Assembly (NCBI RefSeq): GCF_900142785.1
Contig: NZ_FRCD01000001.1
Coordinates: forward strand, 310,001-374,000
Direction of reading: 5' to 3'
DNA from: Chryseobacterium carnipullorum
Lineage (GTDB): Bacteria > Bacteroidota > Bacteroidia > Flavobacteriales > Weeksellaceae
Length of the DNA stretch: 64,000 bases
Shown: piece by piece, positions 48,872 through 57,706 of the stretch
How the letters are laid out: each line of letters opens with the position of its first letter
Position numbering within the stretch: position 1 is the first letter of the stretch
Notes under the pieces: model-generated
What the model saw: only the letters and a program-made list of their open reading frames with translations
What the model was told of the DNA's origin: nothing
The model's database searches: none
Translations under genes and position numbers: made by a program

Positions 48872-50308
48872 GTGCAGGAAAAATATATAGACGAAACAAA
48901 ACAGGGAGAAGCTTTTGCCATCGCTGAAAGGCCCGAGAATTCTAAAAAACTTTTTTTAGAAAGCTATGGTTGTCAGATGAACTTCTCTGATTCTGAAATT
49001 GTTGCATCTATTCTTAATGAGCAAGGGTACAACACCACGCTGAAAGTAGAAGAAGCAGACCTTATCCTTTTAAATACCTGTTCGATCCGTGAAAAAGCGG
49101 AGCAGACCGTAAGAATGCGTCTTGCCCAGTTCAAAAATCTGAAGAAACAAAAACCGAATATGACGGTTGGTGTTTTGGGATGCATGGCTGAACGGTTAAA
49201 AACCAAATTTCTGGAGGAAGAACAATTGGTAGATCTTGTGGTGGGTCCCGATGCTTACAGAGATCTTCCCAACCTTTTGAAGGAAACCGAAGACGGAAGA
49301 GATGCCATCAATGTCATTCTTTCAAAAGAAGAAACTTACGCAGATATCAACCCGGTCCGTTTAGGCGGAAATGGTGTTACAGCCTTTGTAACCATTACGA
49401 GAGGCTGCGATAATATGTGTACATTTTGCGTGGTTCCTTTTACAAGAGGACGCGAAAGAAGCCGTGATCCCCATTCCATCATTCAGGAATGTAAAAACCT
49501 TTTAGATAACGGATACAAAGAAATTACACTTTTAGGTCAGAATGTAGACTCTTACCTGTGGTATGGAGGCGGTCCTAAAAAAGACTTTGTCAAAGCTTCT
49601 GAAATGCAGAAAGCAACAGCCGTTGATTTTGCGCACCTGCTTGATCTGGTGGCTAAAGCCGTTCCGGAAATGAGAATCAGATTCTCTACGTCCAATCCTC
49701 AGGATATGAGTCTGGATGTGTTCAGAATGATTGCAAAACATGACAATATCTGTAATTACGTTCACCTGCCTGTACAAAGCGGAAGCAACAATATGCTTTT
49801 GGCGATGAACAGACAGCATACGCGTGAAGAATATCTAGATTTGATTAAAAAAGCAAAGGAGATTGTTCCTGATATTGCTTTTTCTCAGGATATGATTATC
49901 GGTTTCTGTAATGAGACGGAAGAAGATCATCAGGATACATTAAGCCTGATGAAGGAAGTGGAATATGACTACGGCTATATGTTCGCTTATTCGGAAAGAC
50001 CCGGAACACCGGCACATAAGAAAATGGAGGATAATATTCCTTTTGAGGTAAAACAGAAACGCCTGAATGAGGTCATCGAACTTCAGCGCGAACTGTCGAG
50101 AAAAAGGATGGAGACTTATGTCGGAAGAACGCACCAGATTCTGATCGAAGGAACTTCCAGAAAGAATAAAAATCAATGGAAGGGAAGAAACTCACAGAAT
50201 GCAGTTTGTGTATTTGATGTTCTGGAAGGTCAGAAAATTGGTGACATTGTGAACGTATTTGTCTATGACAATACACAGGGCACGCTTTTAGGGAGAACTG
50301 CAGAATAA
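48872..50308 (+). CDS. miaB: tRNA-2-methylthio-N6-dimethylallyladenosine synthase
   Basis: 478 residues from GTG 48872 (MQEKYIDETKQ); TTG 48863 is an alternative start three codons earlier. The N-terminal UPF0004 domain has the three Cys (SYGCQMN, LNTCSIREKA, LGCMAERL) that ligate the auxiliary cluster; the radical SAM cluster is CDNMCTFC within RGCDNMCTFCVVPFTRGRE. A C-terminal TRAM domain follows (RTHQILIEGTSRKNKNQ). It adds methylthio to i6A37 of tRNA; MiaE, encoded at 23.9 kb, acts next. Starts a long operon. Confidence 0.96.
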   Translation: MQEKYIDETKQGEAFAIAERPENSKKLFLESYGCQMNFSDSEIVASILNEQGYNTTLKVEEADLILLNTCSIREKAEQTVRMRLAQFKNLKKQKPNMTVGVLGCMAERLKTKFLEEEQLVDLVVGPDAYRDLPNLLKETEDGRDAINVILSKEETYADINPVRLGGNGVTAFVTITRGCDNMCTFCVVPFTRGRERSRDPHSIIQECKNLLDNGYKEITLLGQNVDSYLWYGGGPKKDFVKASEMQKATAVDFAHLLDLVAKAVPEMRIRFSTSNPQDMSLDVFRMIAKHDNICNYVHLPVQSGSNNMLLAMNRQHTREEYLDLIKKAKEIVPDIAFSQDMIIGFCNETEEDHQDTLSLMKEVEYDYGYMFAYSERPGTPAHKKMEDNIPFEVKQKRLNEVIELQRELSRKRMETYVGRTHQILIEGTSRKNKNQWKGRNSQNAVCVFDVLEGQKIGDIVNVFVYDNTQGTLLGRTAE

Positions 50309-50314
50309 CATAAG

Positions 50315-50830
50315 ATGGTGATCAAAGCGGTTTATCTTTTTGCTTTATTTTCCTTTATCCTGATGTCATGTCAGACAGAAAAAAACATCAGTCAATATCC
50401 TGCAACCGTAGGAGACATAGAATTTGATGAAAAGCTGGATGATCCTGCCTTTAAAAAATGTACTCCTGAGAAACTCATAAGTCTTCAGTATTATCAGGGA
50501 TCAAAAGAGTTTGACTATAAAGGAGAGAAAATAGCTATTCTAGAAAAACTCGAAAAAGAAAAAATATCTTCCGAAAGTAAAACGAACGGTTATATTACCG
50601 TAAGATTTTTAGTAAATTGTGAAGGAAAAACAGGATGGTTCAGAGTTCAGCAGATGGATGCAGATCTTAAGGAAACAATTCTAAATAAAGAGCTGGGAGA
50701 AAGGTTGCTTCGGTTTACAAAATCGCTGGACGGCTGGATTCCCAAAGAGATAAAGGGTTTTAAAATAGGCTATTATCAGTATTTAACCTATAAAATTGAG
50801 AATGGAAAAGTTTCAGAGGTATTACCTTAG
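50315..50830 (+). CDS. Lipoprotein with TonB-like C-terminal features
   Basis: 171 residues. Signal peptide and lipobox LMSCQT. The mature part contains ITVRFLVNCEGKTGWFRVQQ and LLRFTKSLDGWIPKEIKGF, again a strand-turn-strand plus W-x-P pattern resembling TonB C-terminal domains and the exported proteins at 47.1-48.8 kb. Six bases after miaB, so co-transcribed. Function unknown. Confidence 0.7.
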   Translation: MVIKAVYLFALFSFILMSCQTEKNISQYPATVGDIEFDEKLDDPAFKKCTPEKLISLQYYQGSKEFDYKGEKIAILEKLEKEKISSESKTNGYITVRFLVNCEGKTGWFRVQQMDADLKETILNKELGERLLRFTKSLDGWIPKEIKGFKIGYYQYLTYKIENGKVSEVLP

Positions 50831-51599
50831 CTTTTTGCTGCTTATCGTTTATACCAATACTATTGCACAGGTTAACTGTAATGCAGTAGAGGGGGAGAAC
50901 TGCAAAAAAGCTTGTGAATTATACAACTGGGCTTCAGACAGACAAGGCAGCCGGGAATCTCAGGAAGCCTTCGATAAAGCCATCGGATTTTGCCCGGATT
51001 TCTCCAACACCTATATGGAAAAAGCAGTTCCATATCTTAAGAACGGAGACTTTGTAACCTGGAAGATTCTTATTGACAAGGCTGTTGCAGCAGATCCTAA
51101 AATGCATTTAGGCTACAGAGGATGGTGCAAATTTCAGTTTTTGCGCGATTACCGAGGAGCCATTCAGGATTTAGAAGCATTAAAAAAATATTACCCCGAT
51201 GATCTAGGGAGATCCTTAAACGGAGATTATCATTTAGATATAGTAAAGGCTATGTCTTACAGTGCGTTGGGGCAGAAAGAAAAAGCTGCAGCGATTATTG
51301 AAAAGCTTCTGGCGTCAAAAGGCTATTTCAAAGGATTGTATGACCACTACCAGCTGGGAGTAACGTACTTTGAACTTGGCAGGTACGACAAAGCTTTAGA
51401 AAATTTTGAAAAACAGAGCAAGGAAAACAACTTTGCAGAGAATATATATTTTAAAAGTAAAGTTTCTAAAATCAGAAACAAAGATTATTTAGATTTAAAG
51501 AAGTTAGCATTAATGACTTATGATGAAGGAAAGACCATGAAGGATGTCTACACTCATCACTTTAACAAAGTCTACAGGAAACAGATCGAAGAACTGTAG
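50802..51599 (+). CDS. Exported tetratricopeptide-repeat-like protein
   Basis: 265 residues from ATG 50802. Signal peptide ending TIAQ, Cys pairs in NCNAVEGENCKKACE, then TPR-like helical repeats (SNTYMEKAVPYLKNGDF, YHLDIVKAMSYSALGQKEKA, YQLGVTYFELGRYDKALENF). It overlaps the preceding lipoprotein gene by 29 bases. Likely a periplasmic scaffold partner of that lipoprotein; this is inference. Confidence 0.8.
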   Translation: MEKFQRYYLSFLLLIVYTNTIAQVNCNAVEGENCKKACELYNWASDRQGSRESQEAFDKAIGFCPDFSNTYMEKAVPYLKNGDFVTWKILIDKAVAADPKMHLGYRGWCKFQFLRDYRGAIQDLEALKKYYPDDLGRSLNGDYHLDIVKAMSYSALGQKEKAAAIIEKLLASKGYFKGLYDHYQLGVTYFELGRYDKALENFEKQSKENNFAENIYFKSKVSKIRNKDYLDLKKLALMTYDEGKTMKDVYTHHFNKVYRKQIEEL

Positions 51600-51632
51600 A
51601 TTATTATTAAATCAATAATCAAAAATTTACTT

Positions 51633-52919
51633 ATGAGTAACGAGTTACAAAACATAAAAAACCGCTTTGGCATCATTGGAAACTTTCCTGTCCTGAACAG
51701 GGCTTTGGAAAAGGCAATCCAGGTAGCGCCCACAGATATTTCCGTTCTGGTTATCGGAGAAAGTGGTGTTGGGAAAGAATTTATCCCGAAAATCATTCAT
51801 TCAGAATCAAAAAGAAAACATCAGCCCTATATCGTGGTCAATTGTGGAGCTATTCCGGAAGGAACCATAGACTCTGAATTATTCGGACACGAGAAAGGAG
51901 CATTTACAGGAGCTACCGCTACCAGAAAAGGATACTTTGAAGTAGCAGACGGCGGAACCATCTTTCTGGATGAGGTTGGAGAGCTTCCTTTACAGACGCA
52001 GGTCCGTCTTTTGAGAGTCCTGGAAAGCGGTGAATTTATGAAAGTAGGTTCCTCGCAGGTGCAGAAAACCAATGTAAGAATTGTAGCCGCAACCAACGTC
52101 AATATGATGAAGGCTATTCACGACGGAAGATTCCGTGAAGATTTATTTTACCGTTTAAATACCGTTCAGATTGATATGCCTCCTTTAAGAGAAAGAAAAG
52201 GAGATATTCATTTGTTATTCAGAAAGTTTTCAATAGACTTTGCAGAGAAATACAGAATGCCGGAATTGCAGTTGGAACCGGGTGCTGTTCATTATATTGA
52301 AAATTATTCCTTTCCCGGAAATATCCGTCAGTTGAGAAACCTGGTGGAACAGATGACGGTAGTGGAAAGAAACCGGGAAATAACAGTGGAGAAACTCGCT
52401 GAATACATTCCTATGGAAACCCATCTTCCGATGGTGGTTAACAATCAGAGTACTCAGAAACAGAGTGATTTCGGAAGTGAGAGAGAAATCATGTACAAAA
52501 TTCTCTTTGATATGAGAAGTGATATTAATGACTTAAAATCACTAACTTCAGAACTGATCAAAAACAGAGGAACAGCCGATCTGAGCAACCAGGAAAAAAA
52601 TCTCATCAACAGAATCTATTCTGCAGAACAGACTCAGCCTGTGTCCCAGAATTCACTGCTGTATTTCGAGGATAAATCTCCTGTAGTGCAGTCTGCGCCA
52701 ACCATTATTTCAAACAATGATGACAGCTACGAAGATATTGAAGATATAGAAGTAGAAGAAAACCGACCGGAATCTCTATCGCTTCAGAATAACGAAAAAG
52801 ACTTGATCATTAAAGCTTTAGAGAAGCATAAGGGACGCAGAAACAGAGCTGCGGACGAGCTTGGAATTTCACAAAGAACTTTATACAGAAAAATAAAACA
52901 ATATAACTTAGAAGACTGA
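51633..52919 (+). CDS. Sigma-54-dependent activator (NtrC family) without receiver domain
   Basis: 428 residues. AAA+ domain: Walker A GESGVGKE (42-49), the sigma-54-contacting GAFTGA loop (near residue 90), Walker B GGTIFLDEVGEL and sensor RIVAATN. The C-terminal HTH (LGISQRTLYRKIKQYNL) is Fis-type. There is no N-terminal receiver or GAF domain, so activity is set by expression or by interaction with partners. In Bacteroidota this gene commonly precedes lptE, as here. Confidence 0.92.
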   Translation: MSNELQNIKNRFGIIGNFPVLNRALEKAIQVAPTDISVLVIGESGVGKEFIPKIIHSESKRKHQPYIVVNCGAIPEGTIDSELFGHEKGAFTGATATRKGYFEVADGGTIFLDEVGELPLQTQVRLLRVLESGEFMKVGSSQVQKTNVRIVAATNVNMMKAIHDGRFREDLFYRLNTVQIDMPPLRERKGDIHLLFRKFSIDFAEKYRMPELQLEPGAVHYIENYSFPGNIRQLRNLVEQMTVVERNREITVEKLAEYIPMETHLPMVVNNQSTQKQSDFGSEREIMYKILFDMRSDINDLKSLTSELIKNRGTADLSNQEKNLINRIYSAEQTQPVSQNSLLYFEDKSPVVQSAPTIISNNDDSYEDIEDIEVEENRPESLSLQNNEKDLIIKALEKHKGRRNRAADELGISQRTLYRKIKQYNLED

Positions 52920-52927
52920 TAACACAA

Positions 52928-53629
52928 ATGAAAAACTTAGAAGTACTGAATATAAAAGAATATGATTTCAATATAGGGAAATATCTGTCCCAGGGAACAG
53001 ACCTGTTCAAAAAAGATATTGGAGGCTTTATTGTCGCTACATTGCTGCTTTTTGTAATGAGCTTTATTCCTTTTTGTGGTATTCTTGGATTGGGAAACTT
53101 CTATAAAATCTGCAAAAAAGTAGATGAAGGTCAGCAGGTTTCAGCAGGAGATATTTTCGACTTTACGGATTTCGTAGTGTATCTGAAATTGTTTCTGCTT
53201 ATTTTCGCAGTGTGTATCGTGGTTATGATTCCTATACAGCTTACGTTACTTCCGTTTCTGGCTGTGGCCGGAGTAGATGGGGAAAATGTATCAGATACTG
53301 GTGCCGCTTTATTTGCTGGCGGAATGGGACTGTGGCTGATGTTGACCATAATTGTGTTCATGGCTCTTTCTATATCAATGTATTTTGTACAGCCTTTGAT
53401 CTCGCTTTACAGAATAACAAGTGTAAGAGAAGCTTATGGACTTTCATGGAAAATTGCCAGAAAAAACTTTTTTAAGATCTTTTTATTCTCGATTGTAGTA
53501 GGTTTCATTTCCCAGCTTGGAATGATCGTGTGCGGAGTAGGAATTCTGGTGACGATACCTCTCGGAATCTGTATGAAATATGCTGCGTATAAAGACGTGC
53601 TGGAGTCGCTAAATCAAAAAATGGTATGA
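52928..53629 (+). CDS. Multi-pass membrane protein, paralogue of those at 8.4-9.9 kb
   Basis: 233 residues, five to six hydrophobic segments. The soluble N-terminus and the pattern AGDIFDFTDFVVYLKLF and SVREAYGLSWKIARKNFFK align in layout with the two membrane proteins near 9 kb. It sits eight bases after the sigma-54 activator and overlaps lptE by four bases (ATGA), hence co-transcribed and probably coupled with lptE. Function unknown. Confidence 0.75.
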   Translation: MKNLEVLNIKEYDFNIGKYLSQGTDLFKKDIGGFIVATLLLFVMSFIPFCGILGLGNFYKICKKVDEGQQVSAGDIFDFTDFVVYLKLFLLIFAVCIVVMIPIQLTLLPFLAVAGVDGENVSDTGAALFAGGMGLWLMLTIIVFMALSISMYFVQPLISLYRITSVREAYGLSWKIARKNFFKIFLFSIVVGFISQLGMIVCGVGILVTIPLGICMKYAAYKDVLESLNQKMV

Positions 53630-54147
53630 GTAAATTAAAAATAATAGTTGGGTTTGTAATGCTTTCACTGTTTCATCAGTGTTACTCTTTTACCGGATCT
53701 TCATTGACGGATGAAAAGACCGTTCAGATCAATGAATTTCCAAATAATGCAGCGCTTGTTAATCCAACTCTTTCCCAACAGTTTTCTACAGATATCCAAA
53801 ACAGATTTTTGCAGAGAACCACATTAAAAGGAACAAAATCAAATCCTGATATTTTGATAGAAGGTGAAATCTCCGACTACGGCTATTCACCAACTACGAT
53901 CAGCTCCAATACAACAACCAACCCTTCGGGTGGAGTAGTACAGCAGGCACAGAGCAAGCTGACTATTTCTGTAAAAGTACACTATGAAAACAAAGTGCAT
54001 CCGGATTCCAGTTTTGACAGAACCTATACGGATGAAGCTGTTTTTAACAGTAACCTGACCCAAAGTGAGATCGAAGCTTCTCAGGTGAAGCTTGTGACAG
54101 ACAGAATTATTAACAAGATATTTAACGATATTGTAGCCAATTGGTAA
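53626..54147 (+). CDS. lptE: LPS-assembly lipoprotein LptE
   Basis: 173 residues. Lipobox FHQC at residue 19, then YSFTGSSLTDEKTVQINEFPNNAALVNPTL, typical of Bacteroidota LptE (motif quoted as family text, split over residues 20-50). LptE plugs the LptD barrel and helps deliver lipopolysaccharide to the cell surface. Overlaps the upstream membrane gene by four bases and is one base from the next gene. Confidence 0.85.
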   Translation: MSKLKIIVGFVMLSLFHQCYSFTGSSLTDEKTVQINEFPNNAALVNPTLSQQFSTDIQNRFLQRTTLKGTKSNPDILIEGEISDYGYSPTTISSNTTTNPSGGVVQQAQSKLTISVKVHYENKVHPDSSFDRTYTDEAVFNSNLTQSEIEASQVKLVTDRIINKIFNDIVANW

Positions 54148-54148
54148 G

Positions 54149-56371
54149 ATGAATCCCAGAGTTTTAGAATTATTAAAGAACCCCAAAAATATTCAGTCAG
54201 AAGATCTCGGTCTTTTGAAAGAAGAAATTCATGCATTTCCTTATGTTCAGAACATCAGGGCACTTCATTTGTTTGGGGTACACCTTTATGATAAAGAAAA
54301 CTATCAGAAAGAACTTTCGACAACGGCAGCGTATACTACTGACAAGAAACTTCTTTATCAGCTGATTAACGGGAAAATACAGCGAGAACCAAAGCGTGAG
54401 GTTTTAGAAGACAAAAAAACTTCTAAAACAGCAGAAAAAGAGGTGAAATATTCCTATAAAGACAAAGCTTTCCCGATAAAAAGAGAGGAGCCTTCCGAAA
54501 AAATACAGCAGAAACAGGAGAAATATGAAGCGGTGGCCAGCATGATGCCACCTGTTCAGGAAGTGAAACACATCCATACCAACGGGGAAAGAAACCGTAT
54601 TCTCTTTGAAGGTGAAGAAAACTTCCTTGAGGAAACCAGCTCTGAAATCATAGATCTTGAATCCACACTCGAATCAGGGGTCATCGTAACTCAAAAAACG
54701 GAAAATGCTGCAAAAGATCTGCAGGAAGAAGTTGTACAAACAGCAGAAACACAAAAAAGTGAGGAGGAGAAAGAGTTAGAAGTAGGAGCAGACTTTACTC
54801 CTGAACTTATTGTTGATGAAAATAATATTGATAGCCAGCCAGAAGAGCAGAAAATCGATAAAGATGAAGATGTAAGCTTCCATGAAGTAGAAACAGAAAA
54901 TAATGATAAGAATGATAGTGAAACTGGAGCAGAATTCACTCCGGAATTGATTGTTGAAGAAAATAATATAGCCAGCCAGCCAGAAGAACAGGAAATTGAT
55001 AAAGGGGAAGACGTAAGCTTTCATGAAGTTGAAACCATCATTCCGGAACCGGAAGCTAATGAAAATGAGGAACAACAGGAAAAAGTTGAAGAACCTTTAG
55101 TTACCGAAAGAGATCAGGACCCTGTCATCGTTGCTGTAAAGGAAGATTCAGTCGAGCTGGATGCTGAAATAAGTTTCCATGGAATGGATCAGTTTCTTCC
55201 CGATGTTAAGATTCAGGCAAACAGTGAGGATGAGGCAGTAGCTCCTGAAGTTTCTAAACCGACTGTTAATAAACATGAGGAAGAAATGCGACGTCTGATT
55301 GAAGAGGTGGAGAAGAAAATGAAAGAGGCTCAATCCGCTCCAAAAGCTGAGATTGAGGATACTGAAACAACCGACCACGAGATCAGTTTTGCAGAAACAC
55401 AAAACTTCCATTTCTGGTCCACTGAAAAAGAAGAACCTAAAGCTGAAGAATCTGTACCTGAACCCATAGAAAATAAGGTAGTTCAGCCGGAACCAAAGGA
55501 AAAACCTGTAGAAATAACGGAAAGAGTTGAAGAACCTGAGGAGGAAACCTCACAAGAAGTTTCTGCATGGAAACCGATGAGTCTGGATGCTAATCTGCCC
55601 GACTCGATGATCAGTAAAGAAACTGCAGCAAACTCACCTAAGACTGAAGCTCCAAAACAGCAGGAAATTTCAGATGCAAAAGAAACGCATAAGGAAATAA
55701 CTGGGCATTCTGCCGGAGAGCCGCAAAAAGAGATTGAAACAACCTCAGGTCATAATATTCTGCCTGCTGTAGAGGAGGAGACCGAACTGCCGGTAGAAGA
55801 AGCTGAAGAAGTTAGAAGCTCTGAAGAAATTACAGAAACAAAAACGCAGAAAGGAGAAGAAGCACCAGTCATGAATGTTTCCTTCTTCGGGACAGATATT
55901 TCAAGTTTGTCTGTGCAAAAAGCGGAAAAAGAAAAAACTATAGAAGAACCTGTTCAGGAAGCTAAAGTTCAAAACACAGCAAAAGCTGCGGATGACAGTA
56001 ATGTTCCCGGATTTATCAATACATGGCAAAGTTGGTTGAAAATAGACCGACCTGCAGAGGAAGAAGTCATTGCTGAGAAAAAAGTAAAAGAAGCACCCAT
56101 TCCGCCGGTTCAGGAGAAGGTAATTGAAGCTTTTATCGAAAACAATCCTAAAATCAGTCAGTTAAGAGACGAAAGCACCTACGTTGTCAGAGAAAAGAAT
56201 GATGATATTTCACACCTGATGACAGAAACACTGGCCAATCTGTACTTTGAACAGAAGTTATATACTAAAGCTATTAAGGCGTTTGAGATTCTGATCAAAA
56301 AGACTCCTGAAAAAAAGGAACACTTCCAATCTAAAATTAAAGAAATTAAAGATTTCAGAAGCAAAAACTAA
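54149..56371 (+). CDS. Large acidic repeat-containing protein with C-terminal TPR-like helices
   Basis: 740 residues, no signal peptide. The N-terminal ~80 residues are helical (ALHLFGVHLYDKENYQKEL). The middle ~550 residues are Glu-rich and low complexity, and include a 47-codon tandem repeat (residues ~210-256 and ~257-300, starting GADFTPELIVDEN and GAEFTPELIVEEN and ending DVSFHEVET). The last ~60 residues form a TPR-like hairpin (TLANLYFEQKLYTKAIKAFEILIKKTPEKK). Last gene of the miaB-lptE operon. No function recognised. Antisense open frames across it are composition shadows. Confidence 0.8.
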   Translation: MNPRVLELLKNPKNIQSEDLGLLKEEIHAFPYVQNIRALHLFGVHLYDKENYQKELSTTAAYTTDKKLLYQLINGKIQREPKREVLEDKKTSKTAEKEVKYSYKDKAFPIKREEPSEKIQQKQEKYEAVASMMPPVQEVKHIHTNGERNRILFEGEENFLEETSSEIIDLESTLESGVIVTQKTENAAKDLQEEVVQTAETQKSEEEKELEVGADFTPELIVDENNIDSQPEEQKIDKDEDVSFHEVETENNDKNDSETGAEFTPELIVEENNIASQPEEQEIDKGEDVSFHEVETIIPEPEANENEEQQEKVEEPLVTERDQDPVIVAVKEDSVELDAEISFHGMDQFLPDVKIQANSEDEAVAPEVSKPTVNKHEEEMRRLIEEVEKKMKEAQSAPKAEIEDTETTDHEISFAETQNFHFWSTEKEEPKAEESVPEPIENKVVQPEPKEKPVEITERVEEPEEETSQEVSAWKPMSLDANLPDSMISKETAANSPKTEAPKQQEISDAKETHKEITGHSAGEPQKEIETTSGHNILPAVEEETELPVEEAEEVRSSEEITETKTQKGEEAPVMNVSFFGTDISSLSVQKAEKEKTIEEPVQEAKVQNTAKAADDSNVPGFINTWQSWLKIDRPAEEEVIAEKKVKEAPIPPVQEKVIEAFIENNPKISQLRDESTYVVREKNDDISHLMTETLANLYFEQKLYTKAIKAFEILIKKTPEKKEHFQSKIKEIKDFRSKN

Positions 56372-56390
56372 AGAGCAAATAAAAGATAAA

Positions 56391-56424
56391 TTAAAGGCTG
56401 AATACAGAAGTGTTCAGCCTTTAA
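56391..56424. terminator. Bidirectional terminator
   Basis: TTAAAGGCTGAA and TTCAGCCTTTAA, a 12-bp perfect stem over a 10-base loop, between the convergent acidic-protein and DUF4126 genes. Confidence 0.85.
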
Positions 56425-56427
56425 TTT

Positions 56428-57036
56428 TTATATATTTTCAGGGGTGTTTTTCCTGCCGCGTACTTTTCGCCACGCTTTCCGGCCAAAAACAACAACAAGA
56501 ATAATCAGAATTACGGCAAATACAGCCGCAATAACAGGGGCTGCCATGGCCAATATAGTCATGATGCCGGCTCCTGCTGTTTCAGTCGTTCCCACCACAG
56601 AATTACCCAAACCTCCTGTGGTGGCAGTAGAAGCTGCCCGGATCCCGGCAAAGCCTGAACTGATGGTTGCTGCAGTTCCTCCTCCTGCAATTAAAGCAAG
56701 CGCCCACTGCGGAAAAGTACCCAGATCCGCAAACTGGCTCGCAAATAAAACAGAACCCGCCACGGTAGCCAGAGGCACAGAGATGGTATCCAGCAAATGA
56801 TCTACGAAAGGAATATAATAGGTTAAAATTTCAGCAATAGTGGCAATACCCGTTGTAATAAGTGCCGGAAGCCCGGATATCCATTCAAAATGCTCATTCA
56901 TCGGGATCCAGTGAAAGTACGAAGCAAGACTCACTGCAAACATAGGCAGAAAAACTCTGAAGCCTGTAGCCGCAGCCAAACCGATGCCGATGAAGGCGCT
57001 CAGTACGTAAGAAAAATAGGGAACATGGTCTAACAT
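56428..57036 (-). CDS. DUF4126 family membrane protein
   Basis: 202 residues with four to five hydrophobic helices rich in Gly and Ala. AATGFRVFLPMFAVSL near the N-terminus and AGGGTAATISSGFAGIRAAST in the middle fit DUF4126. Function unknown. It stands alone between a terminator and an intergenic region. Confidence 0.85.
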   Translation of the reverse strand: MLDHVPYFSYVLSAFIGIGLAAATGFRVFLPMFAVSLASYFHWIPMNEHFEWISGLPALITTGIATIAEILTYYIPFVDHLLDTISVPLATVAGSVLFASQFADLGTFPQWALALIAGGGTAATISSGFAGIRAASTATTGGLGNSVVGTTETAGAGIMTILAMAAPVIAAVFAVILIILVVVFGRKAWRKVRGRKNTPENI

Positions 57037-57331
57037 TTTAATTTTCAGATTTATTGTTTCCCCTAAAAATACAAAAACTATGCAAGATTTTAGAAAAATT
57101 TATAACCTGTAAATCACGGGCAGCTTATTCCCCACAGATTTATCTGATTGCACAGATATCTGTTCTGCATGAAATAAAAAAGATAAGCTGTAATTGAGAT
57201 ATTAAAGTAAAAGAAATGATTTCACAAAGAATTAAAGGTTTTTCTCTGTGAAAATCTGCGCGATCGGTGGGAGAAAATTTACAGTTTCACCATTTCATTG
57301 GTCAACTGTAAACTGCTGCATTGTTGCATTA

Positions 57332-57706
57332 TTAAGCCTTCTTCTGCATCTGGCAAAGCTTGAGAAACTGCTCTTCCACTTCCTGAAATTTAGCCGGGAT
57401 TTCAGAGGAAACCCAAAACATCATGGCCAGTGTTTTCTCTCCGAAAGCATCTTTATATACCTCCTTATTCAGGCGGTAACACTCCCTTAAGAGCCTTTTT
57501 ACCCTGTTTCTGTGCACCGCCTTCTTGAAATATCTTTTAGAAACAGAAACACCAAACTTATGGTTTTCAACGGGTAAATTGGGTTTGTCTTTGAGAATAA
57601 TGATTCTCAGATTTCCGCAACTCCTCCATTTACCTTTGTCAAAAAGTAAAGCAATCTCAGTGTTTTTTTTGAGTTTTTCTTCTCTGGAATATTTGAAGTT
57701 TTGCAT
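57332..57706 (-). CDS. rnpA: Ribonuclease P protein component
   Basis: 124 residues. The RNR motif HRNRVKRLLRE (basic helix that binds RNase P RNA) and KFGVSVSKRYFKKAV are diagnostic. It assists RNase P RNA in maturing tRNA 5' ends. Not next to rpmH or dnaA here. Its start codon overlaps the stop of tcdA by one base, so the two are translationally coupled. Confidence 0.95.
   Translation of the reverse strand: MQNFKYSREEKLKKNTEIALLFDKGKWRSCGNLRIIILKDKPNLPVENHKFGVSVSKRYFKKAVHRNRVKRLLRECYRLNKEVYKDAFGEKTLAMMFWVSSEIPAKFQEVEEQFLKLCQMQKKA

Noticed and set aside
54691..55075. Open frames antisense to the acidic repeat protein
   Set aside because: They are composition shadows of Glu-rich codons (GAA/GAG read backwards as TTC/CTC) and show no protein-like features.
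57332..57706. rnpA as a marker for a second origin region
   Set aside because: No rpmH, dnaA or DnaA-box cluster is found near 57 kb, whereas 31.3-31.6 kb has a dense cluster.
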